Part shown: piece by piece, positions 31,280 through 40,100 of the stretch | Position numbering within the stretch: the first letter of the stretch is position 1 | Layout of the letters: each line of letters begins with the position of its first letter | DNA from: Clostridiales bacterium | Lineage (GTDB): Bacteria > Bacillota > Clostridia > Oscillospirales > QAKW01 | NCBI GenBank assembly: GCA_003343605.1 | Contig: QAKW01000011.1 | Span: forward strand, 1 to 50,782 | Direction: 5' to 3' | Length of the DNA stretch: 50,782 nt | Program-made: the position numbers and the translations under genes | The notes under the pieces: generated by a model | Seen by the model: only the letters and a program-made list of their open reading frames with translations | Databases searched by the model: none | What the model was told of the DNA's origin: nothing

Positions 31280-32124
31280 TGGATCGCCTCTTTTCCCGGA
31301 TCCTGAAATCCGAATCCCAAAATCTCCGTTGCTTCCGCAACCACCATAAACGCCTGCGGATCCGCATCATAAACAATATGCCGCAGCATTTTTTCCTCGC
31401 CGGTATGCAGAGCGCACAGCAGCACCTTGCGTCCGTCTCCGGTAAAACCGCCGACTCCTTCCAGAATCGTAACACCGTGGCCGGTGCCCGCAATAATCGC
31501 TTTTTCCAGCGGAACAGAAGAAACAATCCAGGCAACACGCCCTTCAGTGCGGCCTTTCAAATAGGTGTTGAGCACCACGGTATAAACCGCGGCCAGCAGC
31601 AGCGAATAGAGCACGGTTTCCAGCTCCCTATAAATCAACCCGCCCGCCAGGATCACAATGGCGTCGATCAGCAGAACCATCCCGCCAAAAGAAAACGCCG
31701 GAAATTTTTTCTGAAGCAAAACCGCAAGCAGATCGCTTCCGCCGGTCACCATTCCCTGCCCGCAAAAAAGCGCAACCCCGGCACCTGAAAGTGCCGCGCC
31801 GCATAATACAGAAAGCAGGCGGTCTCCCTCAAAGGCCGGAATCCAGCCGGTCAGCTCCAGTGAAATCGAAAGCAGCAGGGTTCCGCATACTGCCAGCAGA
31901 GAAAACCGGCGGCCTAAAAAGAAAAAGGAAATGATCAGCAGCGGCAGGTTTACCAGAGCAAGCCCCAGCCCCATTGGAATCTTCAGCAGAATATTCAGAA
32001 TCGTCGCCAGCCCGGTTGCACCGCCGAGAAAAACCCGCTGCGGGTTGATAAAAACTGTTACGCCAACCCCGTAAAGCGCGGCTCCCAGAAGCAGTGTTCC
32101 CGCCATTGTTAGATATTTACGCAA
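31276..32124 (-). CDS. YitT-family membrane protein
   Basis: A 282-residue protein: five or six N-terminal membrane segments (LLLGAALYGVGVTVFINPQRVFLGGATGLATIL is the family opening) and a soluble C-terminal DUF2179 domain (about 200-282, with GTGHGVTILEGVGGFTGDGRKVLLCA). No molecular function is established for the family; a transport role is often suggested. Translation begins at TTG (32122-32124) behind GGGAGGGATC, with no competing ATG. It lies between mrnC and the methyltransferase. Confidence 0.88.
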   Translation of the reverse strand: MRKYLTMAGTLLLGAALYGVGVTVFINPQRVFLGGATGLATILNILLKIPMGLGLALVNLPLLIISFFFLGRRFSLLAVCGTLLLSISLELTGWIPAFEGDRLLSVLCGAALSGAGVALFCGQGMVTGGSDLLAVLLQKKFPAFSFGGMVLLIDAIVILAGGLIYRELETVLYSLLLAAVYTVVLNTYLKGRTEGRVAWIVSSVPLEKAIIAGTGHGVTILEGVGGFTGDGRKVLLCALHTGEEKMLRHIVYDADPQAFMVVAEATEILGFGFQDPGKEAIQ

Positions 32125-32157
32125 GTTCGATCCCTCCCGAAATAATGTTCTATGCTC

Positions 32158-32547
32158 CTATTCTGGGCGGAATGAGCAGATTTTATCAAAAATTTCCGCA
32201 AGCCTCTGCTGCTCGCCGGCCAGATAAAGGTATCCCCAAAGCGCCTCAAAGCCGGTGGCAGCGTGATAAGTGCCATGTAATGCATTCCGGGGCTTCGAAT
32301 GGCTTTTTGCATTGCGGCCCCGCCGGATGATATCCCGCTCGTCTTCATGCAGATCCGGCAGCAGCGCCTCCAGAAACCGCTGCTGCGCATCACAGCTTAC
32401 AAAATGTTTCGCTTTATTATGCAGCTGATAATTCGGGCAGTTCCCCTGCTTTAACAAATAGGCCCGCACATAGAGCTCATAAACGCCGTCGCCCAGATAG
32501 GCAAGGGCCAGCGGACTGTATTGCCTGAGGATTTCTTCTTTATTCAT
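32158..32547 (-). CDS. mrnC: mini-ribonuclease III
   Basis: A 129-residue protein made only of an RNase III catalytic domain, without the double-strand RNA-binding domain. The N-terminal LALAYLGDGVYELYVR holds the first metal-binding acidic residues, and GRNAKSHSKPRNALHGTYHAATGFEALWGYLYL contains the second conserved helix. Mini-III trims 23S rRNA ends in Gram-positive bacteria. Its start overlaps the end of the phosphoesterase gene by eight bases. Confidence 0.93.
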   Translation of the reverse strand: MNKEEILRQYSPLALAYLGDGVYELYVRAYLLKQGNCPNYQLHNKAKHFVSCDAQQRFLEALLPDLHEDERDIIRRGRNAKSHSKPRNALHGTYHAATGFEALWGYLYLAGEQQRLAEIFDKICSFRPE

Positions 32548-33007
32548 ATTGGTGCAGCAGCGCTCCTTCCGCCCGGTTGCCGTCTATCTCCAAAATGCCG
32601 TATTCCCCGGCGGCATGATGCAGCGAACCCGGATTCATCATTAAAATACCATCTCTTTTTTCCAGAAAGGGCCGGTGCGTATGTCCAAAAAGCAGAACCG
32701 ACGCCCCCCGCGCGGCAGCCGCCTGAAAGGCCGCCTCATAACCATCCTTCACGCGGTAGCGGTGGCCGTGCATCAGCAGCAGGGTTACGCCGCCAAGCTG
32801 CAAAAGCTGCTCTTCCGGGCCTGTATCCCCATAATCACAATTTCCCCGCACTGCATACACCGGATGTCCATTTGTGCGCTCACGCATCCAGCGGGCGTCG
32901 GCAATATAGTCTCCAAGATGTATAATTCCATCGTTTGGATACGTTTTGTATAGTTCCAGCATGGGTTCTCTGCGGCCGTGGGTATCGGAAAAAATCAATA
33001 ATCGCAT
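32540..33007 (-). CDS. YfcE/MJ0936-type metallophosphoesterase
   Basis: A 155-residue calcineurin-like phosphoesterase: MRLLIFSDTHGRREPM (DxH), IIHLGDYIAD (GD), VRGNCDYGD (GNxD-like), LLMHGHRY and FGHTHRP (GHTH) supply the metal ligands in order. Small enzymes of this type hydrolyse phosphodiesters such as bis-pNPP in vitro. The ATG at 33005-33007 is nine bases after AGGAG; another ATG three codons earlier sits on top of the ribosome site and is unlikely. First gene of the leftward mrnC-yitT-methyltransferase operon. Confidence 0.9.
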   Translation of the reverse strand: MRLLIFSDTHGRREPMLELYKTYPNDGIIHLGDYIADARWMRERTNGHPVYAVRGNCDYGDTGPEEQLLQLGGVTLLLMHGHRYRVKDGYEAAFQAAAARGASVLLFGHTHRPFLEKRDGILMMNPGSLHHAAGEYGILEIDGNRAEGALLHQYE

Positions 33008-33070
33008 GGTTTTCATCTCCTGATGTTCTCATTATTTTTATTTTAGCATAAAATAAAGGGAAAAGGAATA

Positions 33071-33097
33071 GGCAAGCCGGGATTTTCCCGGTTTGCC
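33071..33097. promoter_or_regulatory. strong hairpin in the leader of the 33125 operon
   Basis: GGCAAGCCGGG (33071-33081) pairs with CCCGGTTTGCC (33087-33097) around ATTTT; there is no T-run behind it, so it is not a normal terminator. It lies between divergent genes and about 13 bases before the ribosome site of the rightward unit. Confidence 0.55.
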
Positions 33098-33124
33098 TGG
33101 CCGGAAAGAAAGGAGCCGAACGAA

Positions 33125-33397
33125 ATGAGTCAAAATGATTTTATCGACCAGATTAAAAGCATGGATAAAAAAGACCGCCGGGCCCTGCTTGAAAAATTAA
33201 CAAACGCTCTTACACCGGAGCAGCAAAATCAGGTCCGTGCGATTATGCAGGATAAAAAACAAATGGAAAAGGTTCAGAACAATCTGAAGGCCGATGACCT
33301 TCAGACGCTGCTGAATGGGCTTTCAGGCCCGGGTGATCCCCAGGATTTTCTCAACAGCCCCCAAGTGCTGAACCGGCTAAAGGAACTCCTCAGTTAG
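33125..33397 (+). CDS. small helical protein, first part of the LGGLL-repeat unit
   Basis: A 90-residue hydrophilic protein with charged helices (MDKKDRRALLEKLTNAL, EQQNQVRAIMQDKKQMEKVQ) and the C-terminal PQDFLNSPQVLNRLKELLS. AAGGAG at 33110 gives a good ribosome site. I do not recognise a named family. From memory, many Ruminococcaceae carry a single protein that begins this way and continues into Gly-rich LGGLL repeats, and here that continuation lies in the -1 frame directly after. It could therefore be the N-terminal half of one protein rather than a protein by itself. Confidence 0.7.
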   Translation: MSQNDFIDQIKSMDKKDRRALLEKLTNALTPEQQNQVRAIMQDKKQMEKVQNNLKADDLQTLLNGLSGPGDPQDFLNSPQVLNRLKELLS

Positions 33398-33795
33398 ATC
33401 TCGGAGGGCTGCTTTCCTCCTTTCTGGGCGGAAAGAAAGAATCAGACCCTCCGCCGCAACCGGAACCCTCGCCTCCGTCCCCTCCGCCATCGGAAGAGAA
33501 GCCGGGCCTCGACGGCCTGCTCGCGTCTCTTACCGGCGGTGGAGGCGGAGGCGGCGAATCAAATCTTGGCGGGCTGCTCTCGTCTCTTACCGGGGGTGGG
33601 GGCGGTTTCGACCCGGCACTGATCGGGCAGCTGGGCGGGATGCTGAGCAAGCTCAATAATAAACCCGATAACCGGTGTATCCTATTAAACGCGCTGAAAC
33701 CCTACTTACGCAAGGAACGCAGGGACCGGGTGGATGAGGCGATCCGCATCCTGAAGGTTATTCAGATGATTGAACTTTTTCAGGGGGGATTATAA
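33337..33795 (+). pseudogene. LGGLL-repeat coding frame without a start codon (split gene or frameshift product)
   Basis: From the TGA at 33334 to the TAA at 33793-33795 this frame is open, but only the part from about 33391 reads as protein: three LGGLL or LDGLL repeats with SS/AS (33400, about 33511 and about 33562) are separated by Pro-rich and poly-Gly stretches, then comes a conserved-looking helical end (NALKPYLRKERRDRVDEAI). There is no ATG, GTG or TTG in frame before about 33640, inside the protein. It is one base (-1) off the frame of the 33125 gene, so frameshifting or a lost base near 33394 is needed to join them. Its stop overlaps the next start (TAATG), so translation of the third gene seems tied to this one. 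Confidence 0.6.
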
Positions 33796-34109
33796 TGGAT
33801 ATTCTACTGCAATCCGACGGGCAGCTTTATCCGCCCCGCCATGCGGAGCGGCGGCCGCCGCCGAAACCGGAGCCACCGAAGCCTCCTCCGCCAAAGCCCG
33901 TACCGCCCCCGCCAAAACCCAAGCCGTCGGCCCCGGCGCCCTGTCCCCCGCCGCAACCGGCTGAACATGAAAACCGGTGGGAGGATCTGCTGATCCTCGC
34001 GGTGGCGTTTATTATTTTGCGAAGCGGGGATAAGCCCGATATCCCCCTGCTTCTGGCACTGGCGTATGTTTTATTTGACAGTTGCTTTTCCCTGGGAAAT
34101 CTCTTATAA
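33795..34109 (+). CDS. proline-rich small protein with C-terminal membrane segments
   Basis: A 104-residue protein: an N-terminal MDILLQSDGQLYPP, a 40-residue stretch dominated by PP/KP repeats (RPPPKPEPPKPPPPKP), and a C-terminal pair of hydrophobic segments (WEDLLILAVAFIILRSG and IPLLLALAYVLFDS). GGGGGG lies before the ATG, which overlaps the stop of the preceding frame as TAATG. I do not recognise a family. Small membrane proteins with this type of ending accompany LGGLL-repeat proteins in other Clostridia as far as I recall. Position between the repeat unit and a terminator makes it the last gene of the unit. Confidence 0.75.
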   Translation: MDILLQSDGQLYPPRHAERRPPPKPEPPKPPPPKPVPPPPKPKPSAPAPCPPPQPAEHENRWEDLLILAVAFIILRSGDKPDIPLLLALAYVLFDSCFSLGNLL

Positions 34110-34146
34110 TAAAAGGCGGTATTGATCTACCGCCTTTTATTATTTT
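34106..34146 (+). terminator. terminator after the LGGLL-repeat unit
   Basis: A perfect 16-base stem (34106-34121 with 34128-34143) around TTGATC, with a T-run included. Confidence 0.92.
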
Positions 34147-34164
34147 GCGGAAAGGAGCCGCTCT

Positions 34165-34923
34165 ATGACCCGGCTATATCCTTTTTTTTCATCCAGTAAG
34201 GGAAACTGCACACTTCTGATGTCTGATGGCCACGGGCTCCTGATTGATTGCGGCGTTTCCTTCTCACAGATTCAGCGATCCTTTAAAGCGGCGGATATTT
34301 CACCCGGCGCGCTCGATGGAATCTTATTAACCCATGCGCATTCCGATCATATCCGGGCGGTGCCCCAGCTATTTCAAAAAAATATCGCGCCCTTTTATGC
34401 CAATGCGTCCACCCTATCCAGCGCGGGGATCACCGGGGTAAATCATGAAAACCGGCCCTTTTCCCTGGGGCCTTTTCGCATCACACCGATTGAAACGTCC
34501 CACGATGTTGATTCCTGCGGCTACCGGATTGAAACAGCGCGGGGAGCCCTGGCAATCGTAACCGATACCGGCCGCATCACTCCTGCGATGATGCAGCACC
34601 TGAGCGGCTGCTCGCTGATCATGCTGGAAAGCAACTATGATCCCGATATGCTGGAAAACGGCCCCTATCCCGCCGTGTTGAAGGCCAGGATCCGCTCGGC
34701 GCACGGCCATCTCTCCAATGCAGACTGCGCCTCCCTGCTGGCGCTGAAGGCGCTTGAAGGGACGTTGAAAACAGCGGTACTCGCTCATCTGAGCGATCAT
34801 AATAATACCCCTCTCACAGCCCGGATGGCGGTTCTTTCCGCTTTCTCCCAGTATGGTGTTGAAGATATCCGGCTTGAGGTTGGCGGCCCATTTTGCCCGC
34901 CGCTGGAGGTTTCAGATCTATGA
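34165..34923 (+). CDS. WalJ/YycJ-type MBL-fold hydrolase
   Basis: A 252-residue MBL-fold protein. The opening FFSSSKGNCTLL and the motifs LTHAHSDHIRAV, ETSHDVDSCGY, VTDTGRI, ESNYDPDML and AHLSDHNN match WalJ (YycJ), which in Bacillus is encoded with walRK and acts at the link of cell-wall and chromosome events; the biochemical activity is thought to be a 5'-exonuclease. Here it is not next to walRK but directly before rlmH, an arrangement also seen in low-GC Gram-positive genomes. The ATG at 34165 follows AAAGGAG. Its stop overlaps the start of rlmH. Confidence 0.87.
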   Translation: MTRLYPFFSSSKGNCTLLMSDGHGLLIDCGVSFSQIQRSFKAADISPGALDGILLTHAHSDHIRAVPQLFQKNIAPFYANASTLSSAGITGVNHENRPFSLGPFRITPIETSHDVDSCGYRIETARGALAIVTDTGRITPAMMQHLSGCSLIMLESNYDPDMLENGPYPAVLKARIRSAHGHLSNADCASLLALKALEGTLKTAVLAHLSDHNNTPLTARMAVLSAFSQYGVEDIRLEVGGPFCPPLEVSDL

Positions 34924-35399
34924 ATTATTCTATTTTATGCATCGGTTCCCTGAAAGAGCGCTACTGGAAGGAGGCAGAGCAGGAATATCGCAAACGGATC
35001 CGGCGCTTTGGCAGCTGGAACGTAACAGAACTGCCGGAATACCCGCTGCCCGAGCATCCTTCCGAAAAAGAGATTGCCCGGGCGCTGCAAAAAGAAGGAG
35101 AAGCGCTGAAACATAAAATTTCCCCGCAGAGTTTTTCCATTGCGCTCTGCGTGGAAGGGGAGCGCTGCTCCAGCGAAGAGCTGGCGGCACTGATTGCGCG
35201 CATCTCGCGGGAGGGAAAAAGCAGCATAACATTGCTGATCGGCTCTTCCTACGGCCTTTCCCCCGATCTAAAAGCCGCATGCCAAAAAAGGCTTTCCATC
35301 TCTCCAATGACCTTTCCGCATCAGATGATGCGTATTATTTTAGCAGAGCAGTTTTACCGCGCACATAAAATCATTGCCGGGGAACGCTATCATAAATAA
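34920..35399 (+). CDS. rlmH: 23S rRNA (pseudouridine1915-N3)-methyltransferase RlmH
   Basis: A 159-residue SPOUT methyltransferase of the usual size. The start NYSILCIGSLKERYWKEAEQEYRKR and the knot region LLIGSSYGLSPDLKAAC and SPMTFPHQMMRIILAEQFYRA are diagnostic, as is the ending GERYHK. The enzyme methylates pseudouridine 1915 in helix 69 of 23S rRNA. The ATG at 34920 overlaps the stop codon of the walJ-like gene (ATGA). A strong terminator follows. Confidence 0.95.
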   Translation: MNYSILCIGSLKERYWKEAEQEYRKRIRRFGSWNVTELPEYPLPEHPSEKEIARALQKEGEALKHKISPQSFSIALCVEGERCSSEELAALIARISREGKSSITLLIGSSYGLSPDLKAACQKRLSISPMTFPHQMMRIILAEQFYRAHKIIAGERYHK

Positions 35400-35411
35400 A
35401 CTGAAAAACAG

Positions 35412-35449
35412 AAGCTGCAGCAGGCCAATCTTTTGGCCTGCTGCAGCTT
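35412..35449. terminator. two-way terminator after rlmH
   Basis: A perfect 17-base stem (35412-35428 with 35433-35449) around TCTT; lies between convergent rlmH and putP. Confidence 0.93.
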
Positions 35450-35468
35450 TATTCCATTCATGCAGCAT

Positions 35469-36995
35469 TCAGGACGGATCCGATTTCACATTCTGAAAAA
35501 TTTTCAAAATTTCTCTGTCTTTCTGTCCGCCGGTTGCCAGGGAAACCACTACATTTGCCAGCAGCCCGATCAAAAATGCCGGCAGCAGTTCATAAATATC
35601 CCAAAGCCCGCCCAGCGGCCGCAGGGCAAATTTCCAGATAAAGACCATGATTCCGCCGGAAAGCATGCCGGCCAGGGCGCCCCACTGATTGGAATTTTTC
35701 CAGAAAAGCGCGCAGAGGATTACCGGGCCAAATGCGGCGCCGAATCCCGCCCAGGCGAAGGAAACCACCTTAAATACCGAGCTGTTTGGATTCGCAGCCA
35801 AAACCACCGCCACCGCAGAGATCACGATTACTGACCCCCGCGCTACCAGCATGGATTTTTTACTGCTCATTTTGATTCCGAAGAAATCCTGCATAATATT
35901 CTGAGAAACGCTCGAAGCAGCCGCCAGAAGCTGGCTGTCGGCCGTCGACATCGTTGCTGCCAGAATACCCGCCAGAATTACCCCTGCGATCAGTGCCGGG
36001 AAGATCCCGTTGCTGCCGATCATCTTGGCCAGCTCCACAACGATTCTTTCAGAATCCGAAAGGCGCGTAAGCGTGCCAAACTGTGTCATGGCCAGGCCGA
36101 AAATCCCGATCAGAATCGCTACACCCATCGAAATTACCACCCAAACCGATGCAACGCGCCGGGAGAGCTTCAGCTTGCGCTCATCCTCGATTGCCATAAA
36201 ACGCAGTAAAATATGCGGCATGCCAAAGTAACCGAGTCCCCAGGCCATTGTAGAGAAAATGGTAAGCGCGTTGTAGGCCTTTGGCACGGTGCTCTGATAA
36301 TCATAGGTCGCCGTCATGCTTAAAAATCCCGGCAGCTCCTTGATATTTTGAAACGCCACGTTGATTCCGCCGGCATTAAAGATGGCAAAGCCCATCACAA
36401 CCGCCAGCGCAATGGTCATAATAATACTCTGAATCAAATCGGTAGTAGAGGCGGCCAGAAATCCGCCCAATGCGGTATAGGCAACAATCACAATTGCGGA
36501 GACCAGCATTGCCCAGAAATAATTTACCCCGAAAAGGGAAGAAAAAAGCTTCCCACAGGCGGCAAAGCCCGAAGCCGTGTAGGGAACAAAGAAAATAATG
36601 ATCACCAGCGCGGCGATAAAATTCAGCAGATTGCGCCGGTCGCCATACCGGCGGGAAATAAAATCCGGTACGGTAATTGCATCGATCCGCTGCGAATAAC
36701 GCCGGATCCGTTTCGATACGATCAGCCAGTTCAGATAGGTGCCAACGGCCAGGCCGATTGCCGTCCATGTAGCGTCGGCCAGGCCGGTAAGATACGCCAG
36801 GCCGGGCAGGCCCATCAGCAGCCAGCTGCTCATATCGGAAGCCTCGGCGCTCATGGCGGTTACCAGCGGCCCAAGCTTCCGGCCGCCCAGATAGAAATCA
36901 TCGGTATTTTTATTTTTTTTCGAACACCGCACCCCGATATAAACCACCAGCGCAAGATAAACCAGTATGGTAATGCTGATGCAGATATTCTCCAT
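35469..36995 (-). CDS. putP: sodium/proline symporter
   Basis: A 508-residue protein with about thirteen membrane helices and the SSS family signs: VVYIGVRCSKKNKNTDDFYLGGRKLGPLVTAMSAEASDMSSWLLMGLPG near the N-terminus and GILAATMSTADSQLLAAASSVSQNI in the centre. The match with PutP is strong along the whole length. It imports proline with sodium, for nutrition or osmoprotection. Single gene with its own promoter; the rlmH terminator serves as its end. Confidence 0.94.
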   Translation of the reverse strand: MENICISITILVYLALVVYIGVRCSKKNKNTDDFYLGGRKLGPLVTAMSAEASDMSSWLLMGLPGLAYLTGLADATWTAIGLAVGTYLNWLIVSKRIRRYSQRIDAITVPDFISRRYGDRRNLLNFIAALVIIIFFVPYTASGFAACGKLFSSLFGVNYFWAMLVSAIVIVAYTALGGFLAASTTDLIQSIIMTIALAVVMGFAIFNAGGINVAFQNIKELPGFLSMTATYDYQSTVPKAYNALTIFSTMAWGLGYFGMPHILLRFMAIEDERKLKLSRRVASVWVVISMGVAILIGIFGLAMTQFGTLTRLSDSERIVVELAKMIGSNGIFPALIAGVILAGILAATMSTADSQLLAAASSVSQNIMQDFFGIKMSSKKSMLVARGSVIVISAVAVVLAANPNSSVFKVVSFAWAGFGAAFGPVILCALFWKNSNQWGALAGMLSGGIMVFIWKFALRPLGGLWDIYELLPAFLIGLLANVVVSLATGGQKDREILKIFQNVKSDPS

Positions 36996-37032
36996 ATCGT
37001 AAACCCCTCTCCACTAAACAGATGTTTTTTCT

Positions 37033-37061
37033 ATTTTATCAGCAATTGCCATAGATTGCAA
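37033..37061 (-). promoter_or_regulatory. promoter of putP
   Basis: Minus-strand TTGCAA (37061-37056) and TAAAAT (37038-37033) with 17 bases between. Confidence 0.65.
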
Positions 37062-37079
37062 GCTGAAACTTTTTATAAA

Positions 37080-37110
37080 TAAAGGGCGCCCCGTTGAAGA
37101 GCGCCCTTTA
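37080..37110 (-). terminator. terminator after the 2110-residue gene
   Basis: TAAAGGGCGC (37110-37101 in the leftward sense) pairs with GCGCCCTTTA (37089-37080) around eleven bases, followed by T-rich sequence. Confidence 0.85.
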
Positions 37111-37126
37111 TATGGATTTTTGCTAA

Positions 37127-40100
37127 TTATGCGTTGGGATTTGCCGGGTCATAGAGACCAGCCAGATTCCGCAGAATCAACGTAACATCGGCCATCTCAA
37201 CTTTTCCGCTGCCATCTGTATCAGAAGCCGCCATATCCAGCTTGCTTTCATCAATCAAACCAGCCAGATAACGAAGGATCAGCGTTGCATCCGCCATTTC
37301 AGCAACTCCGCTACCATCGGCGTCGCCCCAGATAAAGTCGATTACTTCCACTTTACCGGTTCCATCCTTAAAGGTAACTTCTGCGCCTTCTGCATCGGAA
37401 GAATCCGACATGGTAACCGAAATATCATAGTTGCCGGCAGCCGTCTCATCCAGAACGGTAAAGGTCAGCCGCACAACAACGCCGTCTTCGGTCACATTTT
37501 CCACATTTGCAACCGAAACCTTAAACGGATTATCATTGATCGTGGTATCGTCTACACCAACAAAGGTTGCAAACAGATCGCCGTTCTCCGCAGATTTCAG
37601 TTTCAGCGCGGTAGCATCATAGGTTACATTCAGGGTTGCGCCTGCAAGTCCAGTATTGTTGGCAAGACTGATCTCAACCACAACATCCTCGCCTGCGCGG
37701 GCAGTCTCGGCGTTTACAACCAGCGCCGCATCCGTCAGCTTGGGAATCGGGTTGGTTTCATAAGCGTCGCAGTTTTTGCAGTCGTGCCGCTCTAAACCGT
37801 CGGCCGTGTAGCTCGGCTCTGTTACGGTATACCACTCGCCCCAGTCATGACCGTTGGGATCGGTCGGCGTATCCTGATAGCTGTAGCCGCAATCCGCACA
37901 GGTATGCTCGGTATAGCCGCCTTCGGTGCAGGTCGGGTCTACAACAACAGCGTTGAAGCTGCAGGACAAAGTTTCTTCACCGCCATCATCCTCGGTGCAA
38001 ACATGTTTGTGCTGCGCATCCGCATTCTCTGTGCCTTCTACATGGGTCCACTCGCCCCAGGTGTGGCCCAGCGCATCCTGTTCGTTATCCTGGTAAGAAT
38101 AACCGCAGGTTTCGCAGGTATGCTCGGTATAGCCGCCTTCCGTATGGGTCGGGGCTACCACATTTTCGGTGAAGCTGCACGCCTCCGCCGCCACATTGCT
38201 GCACTCCGTGCAGGTCTTGCTGTGGCTGGAAGGATCGCTCGCATCGTCGTGCGCCCAGCCTTCTTCGCCATAGGTGCAGTTGGCAACTTCTTCCTTCGTG
38301 CAGAGTGCGCACACCCGCTTATGGGTTTCGGTGCCCTCTACGTGCGTCCATGCGCCCCATTCATGGGTGCAGGAGGTGATATTCGCTGTAACAACCGTGT
38401 CTTCAGTAAAGACCGCAGTTTTTAGATCCCCTTCAAACGCCCAGGGCGCGGAAGCGATAAAGGCATCGTCGATCCCGATCAGCACGCCCGTATCATCGGT
38501 ATAATAATATACGGTAAAATTATTTTCAGAATCCGATTCAACCATTGCGGTAAAGGTTACACGCACCGGCAGGGCGGTCTCGGCCGCCGCAAGGGCAGGA
38601 ACGCTCTCGCCGCTGAGCATGGCCCATTTCTGCTCCACCTCGCGGCTGTTGGCCAGATACGCCGCCTCACCGCTGGCAAAGGCCCCAGCGCTCAGAAGGT
38701 TATCGCCCTCTCGCGCGCCTTCCTGATGAATCATTTCCATATCGCTGAAGAAATTGGTATACTTGGTCTCGGCGCTCGCATCGGTTTTGATGTTAAACGC
38801 CCATTCCGCACCGGCGTTGCCGGCCAGCATGATGTTATCGGCTTTCAGCAGTCCCTCGCCCTTCACAATACCAATCAGCGCACCCTTGGTTTCCCAACCG
38901 AGCTCTGTGTTGGTAAGCGTGGTGTTGAATACGCCGATATTCTTGAAATTGCCGATTCCTGCACTCTCGATGCAGCCGAAGGCACGCCCAATACCGAAGG
39001 CTCCCAGATTCTGCATGGTGCAGCCTTCCGCAATCACGTTTTCCACCGTAAAGGTCTTGCCCGCAATCTGCCCGGCGATCAGGCCAACGTTGCCGGGCTT
39101 TTGCACATCTCCATCCAAAACAGAATCGGTGATCCGGCAATTGCGGATCGTGACATTCGGCCCGTTGGATTTGGAGATAAAGCCGCCCATGCAGTTGCCA
39201 CCCGAAGGAGCCTTCACCGAGCTGTTTTTAATCGTTACATTTTCAATCAGCAGCTCTGCTGCGTTTGATGCCTCACTCACCAGAATCGCCCGGCCATAGC
39301 CGCCGATGGCGTGATAATGATCAAGCGTCAGATTCCGGATCGAAGCGCCCTGATAGTTCCGGAAGAGGCCGTAGCCGCCTTTGCTCTCCGCCTGATTGGA
39401 GATGGTATAGCCGCAGCCATCAAAGGAGGCGGTCATTTTTTCAAAATGAGTAAAGGAGGAGTCAGTAAGATCGATATCAGCGCCCAGATAAAGCGTTTTT
39501 TCCGCTGCATAGAGCGCAATATTCTCCGCCACATATTCCATATCCGCCGCCGTATCGATCATATAGCCCGGTGCGTCGGCATACTGGCTGATTTCCGTTA
39601 CCCGCGGAAGTGCCGGCGCAACGCCGTTGTAGACCCAAAGCGCTCCGAGCGCCTCAACGTCTGCATCGACTTCCGCCTGCGTGGTATAGCTGTTTTTCTC
39701 CAGCTTGCCCTGCACTTCGCTCACTTTGGCGCTGAAGGCCGCCGGATCTGCAAAGTATGCGGGATTGGCGCTGCTGCACTTTTGAAGCGCCGCTTCCAGA
39801 TTCACATAATTCAGCCCGGAAAATGTTACATTCACCGTAACGTCTGCGGCCGGCATGGTTAAAACGCCGTCTTTCAGCTCACCGGCGCTGCCGGCAGCCA
39901 GCTCATAGACCGCATTGGAGGCAACATTTAGTGTGTAAACCGTGCCGGCGGGCAGGTAAATCAGCTGCGGCGTATCGCTGCCATCGATACGGAGCGTCAG
40001 CATGCGCACCTGATTGGTTACGGTGCCGAAAACCGTTTTGCCGTCTACAACCGTATAATAGGTACGCTCCCCTTTCCCGCTTTCATAGCCGGTGTTCAGC

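Noticed and set aside
33390..33656. Minus-strand Pro/Ser-rich frame of 88 codons opposite the LGGLL repeats
   Set aside because: Its composition is the complement of the Gly-rich repeats; the plus frame has the conserved-looking end and the stop-start coupling.
38726..39862. Several 180-codon plus-strand frames inside the giant gene
   Set aside because: Shadows of a GC-rich coding strand; no ribosome sites and no recognisable motifs.
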